Of a stretch of DNA of 64,000 nucleotides, positions 36,355 through 43,765 are shown piece by piece. The DNA lies in the NCBI RefSeq assembly GCF_051488685.1, contig NZ_JBPSEH010000012.1, forward strand, positions 1 through 64,000. Direction: 5' to 3'. The position numbers were made by a program, and so were the translations under genes. How positions within the stretch are numbered: position 1 is the first letter of the stretch; every line of letters begins with the position of its first letter. The stretch is from Melioribacter sp051488685. GTDB taxonomy: Bacteria; Bacteroidota; Ignavibacteria; Ignavibacteriales; Melioribacteraceae. The notes under the pieces were generated by a model. It was not told the DNA's origin. It searched no databases and saw only the letters and a list, made by a program, of their open reading frames with translations.

Positions 36355-36425
36355 TGCCCCGTGGTGTAATGGGAACACGCTTGACTCTGGATCAAGAATT
36401 CAAGGTTCGAATCCTTGCGGGGCAG
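36355..36425 (+). tRNA. tRNA-Gln (anticodon CUG)
   Basis: TGCCCCG pairs with CGGGGCA, the D arm is GTGTAATGGGAACAC, the anticodon stem CTTGA/TCAAG encloses CTCTGGA (anticodon CTG), and the T arm is AAGGTTCGAATCCTT. It is 71 nt with no encoded CCA. It decodes CAG; a UUG isoacceptor must exist elsewhere. Confidence 0.95.
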
Positions 36426-36442
36426 CAAATTCCAACCAATAA

Positions 36443-38341
36443 TTAACCACTCCTTAATGATGCCTTAAGGTACTTTCGATTGTTCATCAATTGGAAATAT
36501 AAGTTTTGTAGGCCAGGATACTCAGGATTAATTCGAAGAAGCATCTCTGCATATTTAATTGCCTTCTTATATTCCTTATTTAATGCATAGGCACCAGAGA
36601 GGTTATAAATTACCTGTTGATCGTTTGCATCGTACGAAAACGATTCTTCAAGGTATTTAATTGACTCTTTTATATCTCCATTGCTTAATTTTATTTGCCC
36701 AATCCATTTAGTGCAAAATGCATTTGGTTTCAGATTATAATGAAGAGTCAATATTTTTAAAGCATCATCAAACCGATTTGTTTTAAGAAAATCGATTGTT
36801 AGTGCCTCAAGTAATTTATAATTGTCGTTTATGTATGGATATTGATAAATTAAAGAACCAATATGATTGATAAATTTTTTTATATCACCAGTACTTAAAA
36901 AATGTCTGGCAGTTATATCTTGAGCCTCAGCCCATGTAAGTTTGTTAGCAACTACTCGATATGCCATAGAATCAATAAATGTAAGTGGTCTTAATATTTC
37001 TTTATAGTTCAATTTCTTTTTTGTCTTTTTATATGGCCAATCGTTTTTGAGTATTTTGATTCTGTAATTCGCAATTACTGAATCGAGCTCTGAAAAAAAG
37101 AAATTAGAGCGTGTAATACTATCCTGCTTTTCAAAGGGATATTTAGGAGGAATTTTTGGGAGTAGTTTTAAGTTAGCTATTCGTTCATAAAATAAATTAC
37201 CGATTAATTGTTGTCCTTCAAGAGTAGGATGGAGATGGTCTGTCATTAAATTATTGCCAATTATTTTACCGGGCGACAGGGAAGCAAGTAATGAATCCGA
37301 ATCGACACAAGGAACGTTATTTTTTTTCGCAAGTTTTTTAATGATTCGGTTTATTTCCTCGGGTGCCCTGAAGCGGAGTGCATCCAGATCCTTTGCAAAT
37401 CTGAATAAAGAATCGGCTTCATCGAATTTTGATTCTTTGAATAAATTAAAAGCAATATTATAAATACTGTCTGCTCTCGGTAATCCTTGCTCGTCAGTTG
37501 ATATGAAAGGTGGTTGATCCTTCAGATTCGAAACTACGGTAGATAAAATAAGAGGAGTTTTATTAGCTTTTACAACTTTTATTATTCTTTCAAGATTTTT
37601 ATGAAACTGCAATAAACCCGCTTTGTATTTGTCCGAATTATATGGGATTACTTTTTCTCTGGCAATTTGTGACATTAGTGTACCACTACTTTTAGGTTTG
37701 CTATCGATAAATAATTCTGAAACGTATTGAATAATATTCCGAATTAACTGAGTGATCTTTAATTTGTTTAAAAAAATTATTATATCGGCGCCTGTTGTCG
37801 AACTGCCAATACTTTCTACTGAGCCAACGCCAAGTGCTCCGTAATATTCATTATGACCGGCATAGATTAAAATTAAGTCGGGCTTCTGTTCCAGGACTCC
37901 CTCGATAAAATCTTTGATTGTATACGAATTAACTGCAGTTAAGCTGAGATTTATTACTTCAATGTCGCTGTTGGGATAATTCAGTTCGAGTCTGCGTTTC
38001 AAATACCTTGAAAAAGAGCCCATCGGCATGTAAGGATAACCTGCCGCACTGCTGCCTCCAAGTACGAATATTCTTAAAGAATTATCGGATTTTTCTTTTT
38101 TGAAGACGTCTCCTATTGAAGTAGGTATAATCTTGATATTGGTGAAATACCTTCTGCCTACGTTGGGATTTAGTGTGTAGTAGTCTTTTTCTACTTCACT
38201 CCACATATCGGTTGAGTAGCCGTAGTCAGTTATTCTAAGTGTATATTCAAGTAGCAGAATAAAGATAATAGGTATCGAAAGCATGATTATCCAGAAATAG
38301 AAAGGAGCTTTTTTGATTGTGGGTTCTTTCTTCTTTTTCAT
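36443..38341 (-). CDS. Membrane-anchored SGNH/GDSL hydrolase with TPR tail
   Basis: A 632-residue protein. A single membrane helix lies near the N-terminus (about 13-32). The extracytoplasmic SGNH domain has nucleophile Ser in IFVLGGSSAAGYPYMP (about 90-105), block III GHNEYYGALG and the Asp-His pair DHLHPTLEGQQLIG (about 360-373). The C-terminal third is TPR-like (LSNGDIKESIKYLEESFSYD, ALNKEYKKAIKYAEMLLRIN). These enzymes esterify or deacetylate envelope or exported polysaccharides. It lies 44 nt after the lexA-operon genes on the same strand. Confidence 0.85.
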   Translation of the reverse strand: MKKKKEPTIKKAPFYFWIIMLSIPIIFILLLEYTLRITDYGYSTDMWSEVEKDYYTLNPNVGRRYFTNIKIIPTSIGDVFKKEKSDNSLRIFVLGGSSAAGYPYMPMGSFSRYLKRRLELNYPNSDIEVINLSLTAVNSYTIKDFIEGVLEQKPDLILIYAGHNEYYGALGVGSVESIGSSTTGADIIIFLNKLKITQLIRNIIQYVSELFIDSKPKSSGTLMSQIAREKVIPYNSDKYKAGLLQFHKNLERIIKVVKANKTPLILSTVVSNLKDQPPFISTDEQGLPRADSIYNIAFNLFKESKFDEADSLFRFAKDLDALRFRAPEEINRIIKKLAKKNNVPCVDSDSLLASLSPGKIIGNNLMTDHLHPTLEGQQLIGNLFYERIANLKLLPKIPPKYPFEKQDSITRSNFFFSELDSVIANYRIKILKNDWPYKKTKKKLNYKEILRPLTFIDSMAYRVVANKLTWAEAQDITARHFLSTGDIKKFINHIGSLIYQYPYINDNYKLLEALTIDFLKTNRFDDALKILTLHYNLKPNAFCTKWIGQIKLSNGDIKESIKYLEESFSYDANDQQVIYNLSGAYALNKEYKKAIKYAEMLLRINPEYPGLQNLYFQLMNNRKYLKASLRSG

Positions 38342-38385
38342 ACAGGTGCTATAAAAAAATTATGAATGAAAGGAAAATAAAAAAA

Positions 38386-38760
38386 TTAATCGGATAACGG
38401 AACCACTCTAATTCTTTTTCTAATTTCTTCGGGCAAAGCTGAGAATGCAATCTTTGCTTTTGGTAGCGAAAGTTTTGGGACACCGATAAAAAGTGTAATT
38501 TGTGCAGCCGACCTTTTGCCTCTTAAAAGAGTTGAAATTCTAGATTCCAGCGATTTACTGTCGAGTTCTTCATCTGTCAAAGTAATTCCGATGGCAATTT
38601 TCTTTTTATAGCGGGCAACTGCATCGATTTCAAGATGATCGATAGGAGAGGGTGGTGGTAGGTATTTGCCGTATTTGCGGCTTATCATCATATACCCTTG
38701 ACTTCTTATCTGGTCTACGAGGAGTTCGACCAGTTCCCTATGCATATTTCGCTTTATCAT
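38386..38760 (-). CDS. Small protein in the lexA operon, possible degenerate nuclease fold
   Basis: A 124-residue basic protein that I do not recognise. The stretch DHLEIDAVARYKKKIAIGIT resembles the strand-turn-strand core of PD-(D/E)xK nucleases (EIDLVA...FVEVK), but the usual (E/Q)xK triplet is replaced by GIT, so catalysis is unlikely if the resemblance is real. Its start overlaps the WYL-like gene's end. Context suggests an SOS-linked transcript. Confidence 0.55.
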   Translation of the reverse strand: MIKRNMHRELVELLVDQIRSQGYMMISRKYGKYLPPPSPIDHLEIDAVARYKKKIAIGITLTDEELDSKSLESRISTLLRGKRSAAQITLFIGVPKLSLPKAKIAFSALPEEIRKRIRVVPLSD

Positions 38761-38761
38761 A

Positions 38762-39010
38762 TTAATTGCACAGAGGAATTATTGGAATTATGGGTGAAAA
38801 TTTTTGCATGCCCAATATTTTTATATTCGAAATCTTTTCGTATTCAAAACTTCTTATTTCATTTGTGCCATTAATCCTTCCGTAGAGCACTTTTTTACCA
38901 CGACGGTTTCGAGTAATATAATACGGTTCAACGGTGAAAGGAGTAAGTCCATACAAAAATGAAATTTTGTTTCTGTTGTAAATTGCAGTAGAAAACAATA
39001 AAGTTTTCAT
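38762..39010 (-). CDS. WYL-domain-like mini-protein downstream of lexA
   Basis: An 82-residue protein. NKISFLYGLTPFTVEPYYIT, then GRINGTNEIRSFEYEKISNI follow the WYL core (I.F.Y....V.P..L......YL......R.F...RI). It lacks the HTH found in WYL regulators, so it is a stand-alone ligand-binding fold or a fragment. An RBS GAGGAG precedes ATG 39010, 16 nt after the lexA stop. Confidence 0.6.
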   Translation of the reverse strand: MKTLLFSTAIYNRNKISFLYGLTPFTVEPYYITRNRRGKKVLYGRINGTNEIRSFEYEKISNIKILGMQKFSPIIPIIPLCN

Positions 39011-39026
39011 ATCAAATTCTCCTCTT

Positions 39027-39656
39027 TTAATGGTAGCTGCGAAATACGCCCACTACCTTTCCAATTATTGTAAATTCTTCTGGGTTATCGACTACAATAG
39101 GTTCATAATTGTCGTTTTCTGGTATCAGGTAGATTTTATTGTTTTCAACGTGAAAGCGTTTCATCGTTGCTTCGTCGTGTAGCAAGGCGACAATAATATC
39201 GCCGTTTTGAGCTTCTCGCTGTGGTTGAATTATAACCAGATCGCCCTCCAGAATTCCGGCATTAATCATACTGTCGCCCCGGACTTTCAATCCGAAACAT
39301 TCAGTTCGGTTGCCTACGAGATTCTTATCCAGGGATAAATTGCCCTCGATATTTTCCTCGGCAAGAATCGGGGCTCCGGCAGCTACACGACCCACAATTG
39401 GTATATCAATTATCGAATTTAATTTTTCTCGTGTGTTATCTACTATAATTGATAGCGTTCGGCTGGCACCGCTTTCATTGCTCAAATATCCCTTTTTAAT
39501 TAAAGCATCGATATGACGTTTGACCCCAAATGTACTGGCGATGTTGAAATGTTTCCCGATTTCTCTGTATGTGGGCGGATATCCGTTAAAATCAACATAA
39601 TCCTGGATGAAATCGAGAATCTCTTTTTGCCTCTCTGTTATATTTTCTTTTTTCAT
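39027..39656 (-). CDS. lexA: LexA repressor
   Basis: SOS master repressor, 209 residues. The N-terminal winged helix has ITERQKEILDFIQDYV and GYPPTYREIGKHF (about 6-34). The autocleavage site is Ala-Gly in VGRVAAGAP (about 88-96), the catalytic Ser is in GDSMINAGI and the Lys in ALLHDEATMKRF. All cleavage residues are present. A likely operator overlaps its own promoter (39669-39709). The prophage begins about 50 bp beyond that promoter. Confidence 0.96.
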   Translation of the reverse strand: MKKENITERQKEILDFIQDYVDFNGYPPTYREIGKHFNIASTFGVKRHIDALIKKGYLSNESGASRTLSIIVDNTREKLNSIIDIPIVGRVAAGAPILAEENIEGNLSLDKNLVGNRTECFGLKVRGDSMINAGILEGDLVIIQPQREAQNGDIIVALLHDEATMKRFHVENNKIYLIPENDNYEPIVVDNPEEFTIIGKVVGVFRSYH

Positions 39657-39668
39657 TATAGTGCTCGT

Positions 39669-39694
39669 TTGTACACTTCAAATATAGTGAACAA
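39669..39694. promoter_or_regulatory. Candidate LexA operator (inverted repeat)
   Basis: TTGTACACT-N8-AGTGAACAA has 9-bp arms with one mismatch and lies 13-38 bp upstream of the lexA start, overlapping the predicted -10. Autorepression by LexA is the usual arrangement; the actual SOS box of this lineage is not known to me. Confidence 0.6.
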
Positions 39695-39709
39695 ATGTGC
39701 AGGTGTCAA
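39681..39709 (-). promoter_or_regulatory. Candidate lexA promoter
   Basis: On the minus strand TTGACA (39704-39709) and TATATT (39681-39686) are separated by exactly 17 bp. TATATTTG also fits the Bacteroidota-type -7 element TAnnTTTG. The inverted repeat covers the -10. Confidence 0.6.
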
Positions 39710-39763
39710 GAAGAAAATTTATTTTCTTTTAAAAAAGAGTCCGGCTAATTATAAAGTTTAGTG

Positions 39764-39910
39764 TAAAATGAGAAATAGAAATGATAGAAAAAATAAATGT
39801 AAGTGCATATAATTAAACAAGATACAGAAATAAACGCTAAAAATTACAAAATGAGAAAAACTACACTTTTTACAACAAAAAAGGCTTTTTTTGCACATAA
39901 AATGAGAAAT
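39764..39910 (+). repeat. Three AAAATGAGAAA direct repeats at the phage end
   Basis: Copies at 39765-39775, 39848-39858 and 39899-39909; the first and third extend to TAAAATGAGAAAT. They lie in 470 bp of gene-free DNA (39762-40234) between lexA and the first phage gene. Spacing of 83 and 51 bp recalls the three unevenly spaced transposase sites at each Mu end. Confidence 0.55.
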
Positions 39911-39950
39911 GATCAGCTATTATACGGCTTATAAAAACAATTTAAAAATA

Positions 39951-39979
39951 GCGTTTAATGGCTTATAATCGCGTTTAAT
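39951..39979 (+). repeat. 20-bp-phased GCGTTTAAT repeats
   Basis: GCGTTTAAT at 39951-39959 and 39971-39979, 20 bp apart, in the gene-free phage end. GGCTTATAA also occurs twice (39926, 39960), and an inverted GCGTTTA lies near 39831. The rest of 39980-40234 shows no feature I can name. Confidence 0.45.
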
Positions 39980-40234
39980 AGGCTCTCTGAAGTGGTTCTA
40001 AGGCTTTTATAGGGCAGTTTTATCACAGTTTTTCATCGAATCAAATCACACAAAATTGAATTTTTTATTGTATCTATGTAACCAATTGGATTTCAATAAG
40101 TTATGAAAATTCTCATATCCATCAGAAATTTGTAATTATTTGCGATTATTAGCGGTGTGATTATGTCAATATGGCAGTTTATTAATGTAGGGATATGCTT
40201 AGGAAAGGCTTTTAATCAGAGTTATAACGACTCA

Positions 40235-40780
40235 TTATGTTATTATTAATCTGTTCCCAGGAGAAAAATTTATCGTAATTATTCTCCTTCCGGGCTCTTT
40301 TCTTCGCTCGTTTACGATCCCAAATCGGGATGTTATTGTTATGCAGCAATAATTACTATCGCCTACATAAGCCATTATATATTTGCCTAGGATGTTTGAA
40401 TATATAACACTTCTTAGCCATGCATTCCCGACATCATAACCTCCGCCATAGATATTTGTATCAATATCAAGGACGGGCTTATTACCATTATGTAGTTTTT
40501 GCCATGGCGTTTCAAAAAAATGGTCGTTAATATGTTTTACGGCTAAGAATACTCTATCTGCTCTACAGATATAGTCGCATCCTTTCGCTTCGGTAAATCT
40601 GCCGATGCAGCTGAACCCGAAGTAATTGAATACGTCTTTTATATCTATGCCGGCGTCGAGGAAATCCTGAACTGTTTGCTCGCATTTGCATATTGGACAT
40701 ATTACTTTCCAATCTTCTATTTTTTCGCCGTGCCTCGCGCGCAGTAAATCGATATATTCTTTAATTTTCATCTGTTTCAT
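40235..40780 (-). CDS. VVA0879-like phage protein with Cys-rich N-terminus
   Basis: A 181-residue protein. ICPICKCEQTVQDFLDAGID and FGFSCIGRFTEAKGCDYICR match the VVA0879-type phage proteins (CPxC...SCIGRF...GCDW), probably zinc-binding. Function unknown. ATG 40780 has AAGGAG and lies 20 nt inside the end of the upstream gene. It is the last gene before the phage end. The C-terminal half is not recognised. Confidence 0.7.
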   Translation of the reverse strand: MKQMKIKEYIDLLRARHGEKIEDWKVICPICKCEQTVQDFLDAGIDIKDVFNYFGFSCIGRFTEAKGCDYICRADRVFLAVKHINDHFFETPWQKLHNGNKPVLDIDTNIYGGGYDVGNAWLRSVIYSNILGKYIMAYVGDSNYCCITITSRFGIVNERRKEPGRRIITINFSPGNRLIIT

Positions 40781-40982
40781 TGATACTCTCCTTGATTCTA
40801 TAATATTGATTTATTATCTCTTTATAGAAATGGATAGTAACTTCGTCATATTCGTTCAAGTGAATTTGATTTTCAAACACATACTCGATTATAAAATTCA
40901 AGAGCCCCTCGTAATTATCTATCTTATGCAGTTTATTTAATCGCTTTTCGTCATTCTCATGTATGCCTTTTATATCATTCAT
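40761..40982 (-). CDS. Small phage protein, unknown
   Basis: A 73-residue acidic helical protein starting MNDIKGIHEND. ATG 40982 with AAGGAG is chosen; the longer frame to 41099 runs through a hairpin element. Its end overlaps the next gene by 20 nt. No family is recognised. Confidence 0.6.
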   Translation of the reverse strand: MNDIKGIHENDEKRLNKLHKIDNYEGLLNFIIEYVFENQIHLNEYDEVTIHFYKEIINQYYRIKESINETDEN

Positions 40983-41002
40983 AATAACTCCTTTATTTAA
41001 TT

Positions 41003-41058
41003 GAGGGGCGGGGACGGCGGATGTCCCATTGCGGCTAAGGCGGACCGCTTTGCCCCTC
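41003..41058. repeat. GC-rich compound hairpin (three-way-junction-like)
   Basis: An outer 7-bp stem GAGGGGC/GCCCCTC (41003-41009 with 41052-41058) encloses two inner hairpins (GGGAC..GTCCC and GCGG..CCGC). It separates 40982 from the metallopeptidase group. No T-run follows on either strand. It may be a structured RNA, a processing site or a small inserted repeat. Confidence 0.4.
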
Positions 41059-41068
41059 GCGGTTAACT

Positions 41069-41158
41069 TTATAATATCCCTATGAACAGAAGGAAACAAT
41101 ATAAAACGTAGAAGAATAAGGCTATTATTAACTGTATGTCGTATTTGTCAAATCTCAT
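41069..41158 (-). CDS. Possible 29-residue membrane micropeptide
   Basis: Starts with ATG 41158, 10 nt after the metallopeptidase stop, and encodes a short basic N-terminus and one membrane helix (LIIALFFYVLYCFLLFIGIL). The tight packing fits the surrounding operon. It is short enough that chance cannot be excluded. Confidence 0.35.
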   Translation of the reverse strand: MRFDKYDIQLIIALFFYVLYCFLLFIGIL

Positions 41159-41168
41159 CTTAGCGGCT

Positions 41169-41522
41169 CTATTTAAATTCGTTTTCTTCGGCTTCGCGCT
41201 CCAGCGGTTTTTCGTCGTGAGTTTTCCAAAAACAAATGTATGCCCAGATAATCGTAGCCCAGAAACCGACAAAGCCCAGCCGCTTGCGCTGAAGATAATG
41301 AGTATATTCATGCTTAATTACGCGCTCGGTATATTCCGAGGCTATTATGTTTGTGTTTTTGTAGAATACAAATTTTACGAAAGCGCCCTTCAACCCTGTA
41401 AAAACTCCCTGTGCGCCGAAAGGCAGATTGGACGACAGATATATTGTCAATCCGCCTTTGTTTACGATAAATTTGTCTTTGGCGAATAAATTCCATAATG
41501 TTTTCCAAAAAAGATACAGCAT
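41169..41522 (-). CDS. Minimal HExxH metallopeptidase-like protein
   Basis: A 117-residue protein. Residues 71-75 are HEYTH, a zinc-binding HExxH, followed by YLQRKRLGF, a hydrophobic segment (about 82-95) and an Asp/Glu-rich EREAEENE end that can supply the third ligand. This is a minimal gluzincin-like layout as in small phage zincins. Substrate unknown; candidates are a repressor, an anti-defence target or peptidoglycan. AGGAG precedes ATG 41522. It follows the Mor-like gene by 8 nt. Confidence 0.7.
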   Translation of the reverse strand: MLYLFWKTLWNLFAKDKFIVNKGGLTIYLSSNLPFGAQGVFTGLKGAFVKFVFYKNTNIIASEYTERVIKHEYTHYLQRKRLGFVGFWATIIWAYICFWKTHDEKPLEREAEENEFK

Positions 41523-41530
41523 CGCGGCTC

Positions 41531-41836
41531 CTATTCTTTGTCTTCGAACAGATCGTAATTGTCGTAATTTTTTTCTTCGCGCCAGTTGTAGATGGTTTTT
41601 TCGGATACGCCGAGAATTCGAGCAATTATATTATACGGGATGGAATGTTTTTTTTGCGCATAGATTTTTTTCAACATCATTATCGGCGCGGAAGATATGT
41701 GTATGCTAGTCTTTTCAAAATGCTCATGGATTTTCATGTAGTTATCGAATCCGATCAGATCAATCAGATCGCGCTGATCGGGAGTAAAGTAGTCTTTGTA
41801 ATTTTCGATTTCTTTGATCCAGTCGTATTTATTCAT
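41531..41836 (-). CDS. Mor-like transcription activator (late/middle gene activator)
   Basis: A 101-residue protein. LIDLIGFDNYMKIHEHFEKTSIHI is the Mor/C dimerisation region, and IPYNIIARILGVSEKTIYNWRE is the C-terminal helix-turn-helix. In Mu, Mor activates the middle promoter that drives C. ATG 41836 overlaps the stop of the small membrane gene (ATGAATAA) and has GGAG, so it is preferred to 41869. Confidence 0.75.
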   Translation of the reverse strand: MNKYDWIKEIENYKDYFTPDQRDLIDLIGFDNYMKIHEHFEKTSIHISSAPIMMLKKIYAQKKHSIPYNIIARILGVSEKTIYNWREEKNYDNYDLFEDKE

Positions 41837-42005
41837 CGCCGGCTCCGCTAATGAATCTATATATCTCATTGCATATCGATTCGTATAGCTTCGAGATTAT
41901 TGTCTTGAGCGCGTTTGCAAACATCAACATAACAAGCATTACCGCAAGCGTTATTATCATATAGAATATCGATAATACGAATGATATTAATATCGTTCTT
42001 GTCAT
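41829..42005 (-). CDS. 58-residue membrane protein
   Basis: Start ATG 42005 forms an ATGA overlap with the gp16-like gene; the stop overlaps the next ATG by 8 nt. One long hydrophobic helix (residues about 4-35, SFVLSIFYMIITLAVMLVML) is followed by a polar amphipathic tail ending GAGDE. The double overlap strongly supports translation. Function unknown; possibly holin- or leader-like. Confidence 0.6.
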   Translation of the reverse strand: MTRTILISFVLSIFYMIITLAVMLVMLMFANALKTIISKLYESICNEIYRFISGAGDE

Positions 42006-42454
42006 AGTTCCCGTATGGCTTTAATTACTTTTTGAACGTCTTTCTTAAGCAGAAAACCGATGTGATCCACTCCGGCTATTCGTTTAATAAAGTGATTAAG
42101 CGCGGCGTCGGTTTTGTTACGCACCTTCGGCGACGTATGCCAGAGCGCGTCTATAAGCCGCATTTGGCGCGGCTCGGCAAAGCGATAGTCGCGGCGCGAA
42201 TATTCTTCGTATTTAAGAACTCTGCCGCGTTTCGTTTCCTTGAACCCGAGTTTGCGGAATATCCTTAGAAGATATTCCGCCTGGTTGCGGTCCAAATCCT
42301 TCGAACTCGTGCAGGGCGAACCGTCCGGCTTGATGAAGCCGGAAAGAATGTCTTCGTACTGCTGACGCGAAAGATTCAATTGTTTTGCCGCAATATGAAT
42401 TTTGATTATTTGCGTCCTGGTAACCGGTTCGATATTTCTGCCTGCCGCCGTCAT
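42002..42454 (-). CDS. Mu gp16/GemA-like protein (DUF1018)
   Basis: A 150-residue protein. TRTQIIKIHIAAKQLNLSRQ and YEDILSGF...SCT-like SSKDLDRNQAEYLLRIFRKLGF follow the DUF1018 pattern found in Mu gp16/GemA. GemA modulates host DNA topology and gene expression. ATG 42454 overlaps the Gam stop (ATGA). Confidence 0.8.
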   Translation of the reverse strand: MTAAGRNIEPVTRTQIIKIHIAAKQLNLSRQQYEDILSGFIKPDGSPCTSSKDLDRNQAEYLLRIFRKLGFKETKRGRVLKYEEYSRRDYRFAEPRQMRLIDALWHTSPKVRNKTDAALNHFIKRIAGVDHIGFLLKKDVQKVIKAIREL

Positions 42455-42954
42455 GACTCTTTCAGATTTTCCCAATTAATTTCGTACCCGAATTTTTCCT
42501 GCTGGTCTATCTTCAAGCCTATGGCAGCGAGTCGTTCGTCGTCGATTTCCTTAGCGGCATACGAAGCCAGTATTGCGTCTTTGTCGAGCTCTTTCTTGAT
42601 GCGCACGTATTTGTTCTTAAAGAGTTTTGAAGCGAGCTCTACAGCCGTTGCTACAGTGTATTTGCGGTTAAGAAAACTCACTTTAGGCGGCGTGGTGCGG
42701 AAGAATATTTTACCGAAGAGGAGATTCTTGGTTCGCGCGCTTCCGAACTCGTTTTTGTTTTTGATGCAGAATTTTTCGAGTTCTTTTTCGAGCGCAAGTT
42801 TGCGCGCGCGCGCTTCGGAGGTTTCTTCTTCGTATGCGCTTTTCAGCTCGTTAATTTTTTCGTTCATCTTAATTTCGCGGTCGGCAATGAACGAATCGCA
42901 CTCGGCTATTTCTCGCAGAGCGTTGTTTACGTCGTCAAAGTTTCTCAGTTGCAT
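42451..42954 (-). CDS. Mu Gam-like host-nuclease inhibitor
   Basis: A 167-residue protein. It begins with a long coiled coil (ALREIAECDSFIADREIKMN, about 10-75), then the DNA-end-binding core with RTKNLLFGKIFFRTTPPKV and a C-terminal amphipathic part. Gam binds double-strand ends and blocks RecBCD-type nucleases, protecting phage DNA. The homology is by pattern. It lies within the early operon between the small membrane gene and gp16. Confidence 0.82.
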   Translation of the reverse strand: MQLRNFDDVNNALREIAECDSFIADREIKMNEKINELKSAYEEETSEARARKLALEKELEKFCIKNKNEFGSARTKNLLFGKIFFRTTPPKVSFLNRKYTVATAVELASKLFKNKYVRIKKELDKDAILASYAAKEIDDERLAAIGLKIDQQEKFGYEINWENLKES

Positions 42955-43108
42955 CGCATTCCTCTTTGTTTTTATGATGTAATTCTTCTATTTCCCTTTT
43001 AAGCATATAATTTTCTCTGACCAGGTCTTCGGCTTTCCCGGATGCGAGCATTCCGCCTATTATGAGACCGAATAGAGAGCCCAACGCAAAAGCTGCCGCT
43101 ATTATCAT
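42935..43108 (-). CDS. 57-residue membrane-anchored coiled-coil protein
   Basis: ATG 43108 overlaps the stop of the upstream winged-helix gene (ATGA), and its end overlaps the Gam start by 20 nt. One Gly-rich membrane helix (FALGSLFGLIIGGMLA, about residues 7-22) precedes a charged coil (LVRENYMLKREIEELHHKNK). The packing supports translation. Function unknown. Confidence 0.6.
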   Translation of the reverse strand: MIIAAAFALGSLFGLIIGGMLASGKAEDLVRENYMLKREIEELHHKNKEECDATEKL

Positions 43109-43521
43109 TCCGCCTCCTCTATTATCAGATAAAGTTTTTGAAAGTTAATCGACCAGACGGTGTTCCGCACTCCGCTTGGTCCAAGTTTTGTTTTGCCATA
43201 AGAAACTATAACTCCGAGCTCTTTAAGAGCGTTTCGTCTGGCGCTTACGTATCCGGGCGGCCATCCGAGGATCTCTACAATTTCGTTATCAGTAGCTTCG
43301 CCGCCGAGTTCCAGAACGGCGCGGAGGTATTCTATTTCTTTTTGAGCAAACTGCGATTTGAATGCGTCGTAAGCGCGGCGGCTTATTCCCTTGCCGTCCC
43401 ATATCCATGCCGGCAGCTTCTTCTTTTCCGGAACGTCCTTCTGATTGAACAGAGGAAGATCTACTGTTACGCCGAATCTCTGTATGCGTTCCAGCTTTCT
43501 CATGTTTTGCTTAAAAGACAT
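43105..43521 (-). CDS. Winged-helix-like phage DNA-binding protein
   Basis: A 138-residue protein. FAQKEIEYLRAVLELGGEAT, DNEIVEILGWPPGYVSARRN and ALKELGVIVSYGKTKLGPSG look like a winged helix (helix-turn-helix plus a wing). Predicted regulator; target unknown. TTGAG near the start is a weak RBS; it follows the 80-residue gene by one base. Confidence 0.65.
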   Translation of the reverse strand: MSFKQNMRKLERIQRFGVTVDLPLFNQKDVPEKKKLPAWIWDGKGISRRAYDAFKSQFAQKEIEYLRAVLELGGEATDNEIVEILGWPPGYVSARRNALKELGVIVSYGKTKLGPSGVRNTVWSINFQKLYLIIEEAE

Positions 43522-43522
43522 C

Positions 43523-43765
43523 TCAATTCACCGATATTGTTCTCATACGTCTGTCGTTATAAACGCAGCCTTCGAGCAATTTGCCGTGCAGCTTTTTGAG
43601 CGTGCAGTATGCGGCTATTATTTCCTTGCGTTCGCTCTCGCACGGGACGTCATACATTTTTTTGTATACAGCCTGAGCAAGTCTGTCTATCAGATCGACC
43701 GGCGAGACCGCGTCTAGAATGTCAGAAACGTTTATTTCAACTTTCAATTGATTGTTCTTTTTCAT
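43523..43765 (-). CDS. Small phage protein, unknown
   Basis: An 80-residue helical protein starting MKKNNQLKVEINVSD with two Cys near the middle and end. No family is recognised. It overlaps the gene upstream (43737..43955) by 29 nt. Confidence 0.55.
   Translation of the reverse strand: MKKNNQLKVEINVSDILDAVSPVDLIDRLAQAVYKKMYDVPCESERKEIIAAYCTLKKLHGKLLEGCVYNDRRMRTISVN

Noticed and set aside
41003..41058. Rho-independent terminator of the early operon
   Set aside because: No U-tract follows on the leftward transcript, and two genes with good RBSs lie downstream.
41428..41851. Plus-strand open frames opposite the metallopeptidase and Mor-like genes
   Set aside because: Mirror frames of coupled minus-strand genes with RBSs; no recognisable domain and no RBS.
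42380..42982. 200-codon plus-strand frame opposite Gam
   Set aside because: Ser/Phe-rich product typical of antisense shadows of coiled-coil genes; Gam and gp16 are strongly supported on the other strand.
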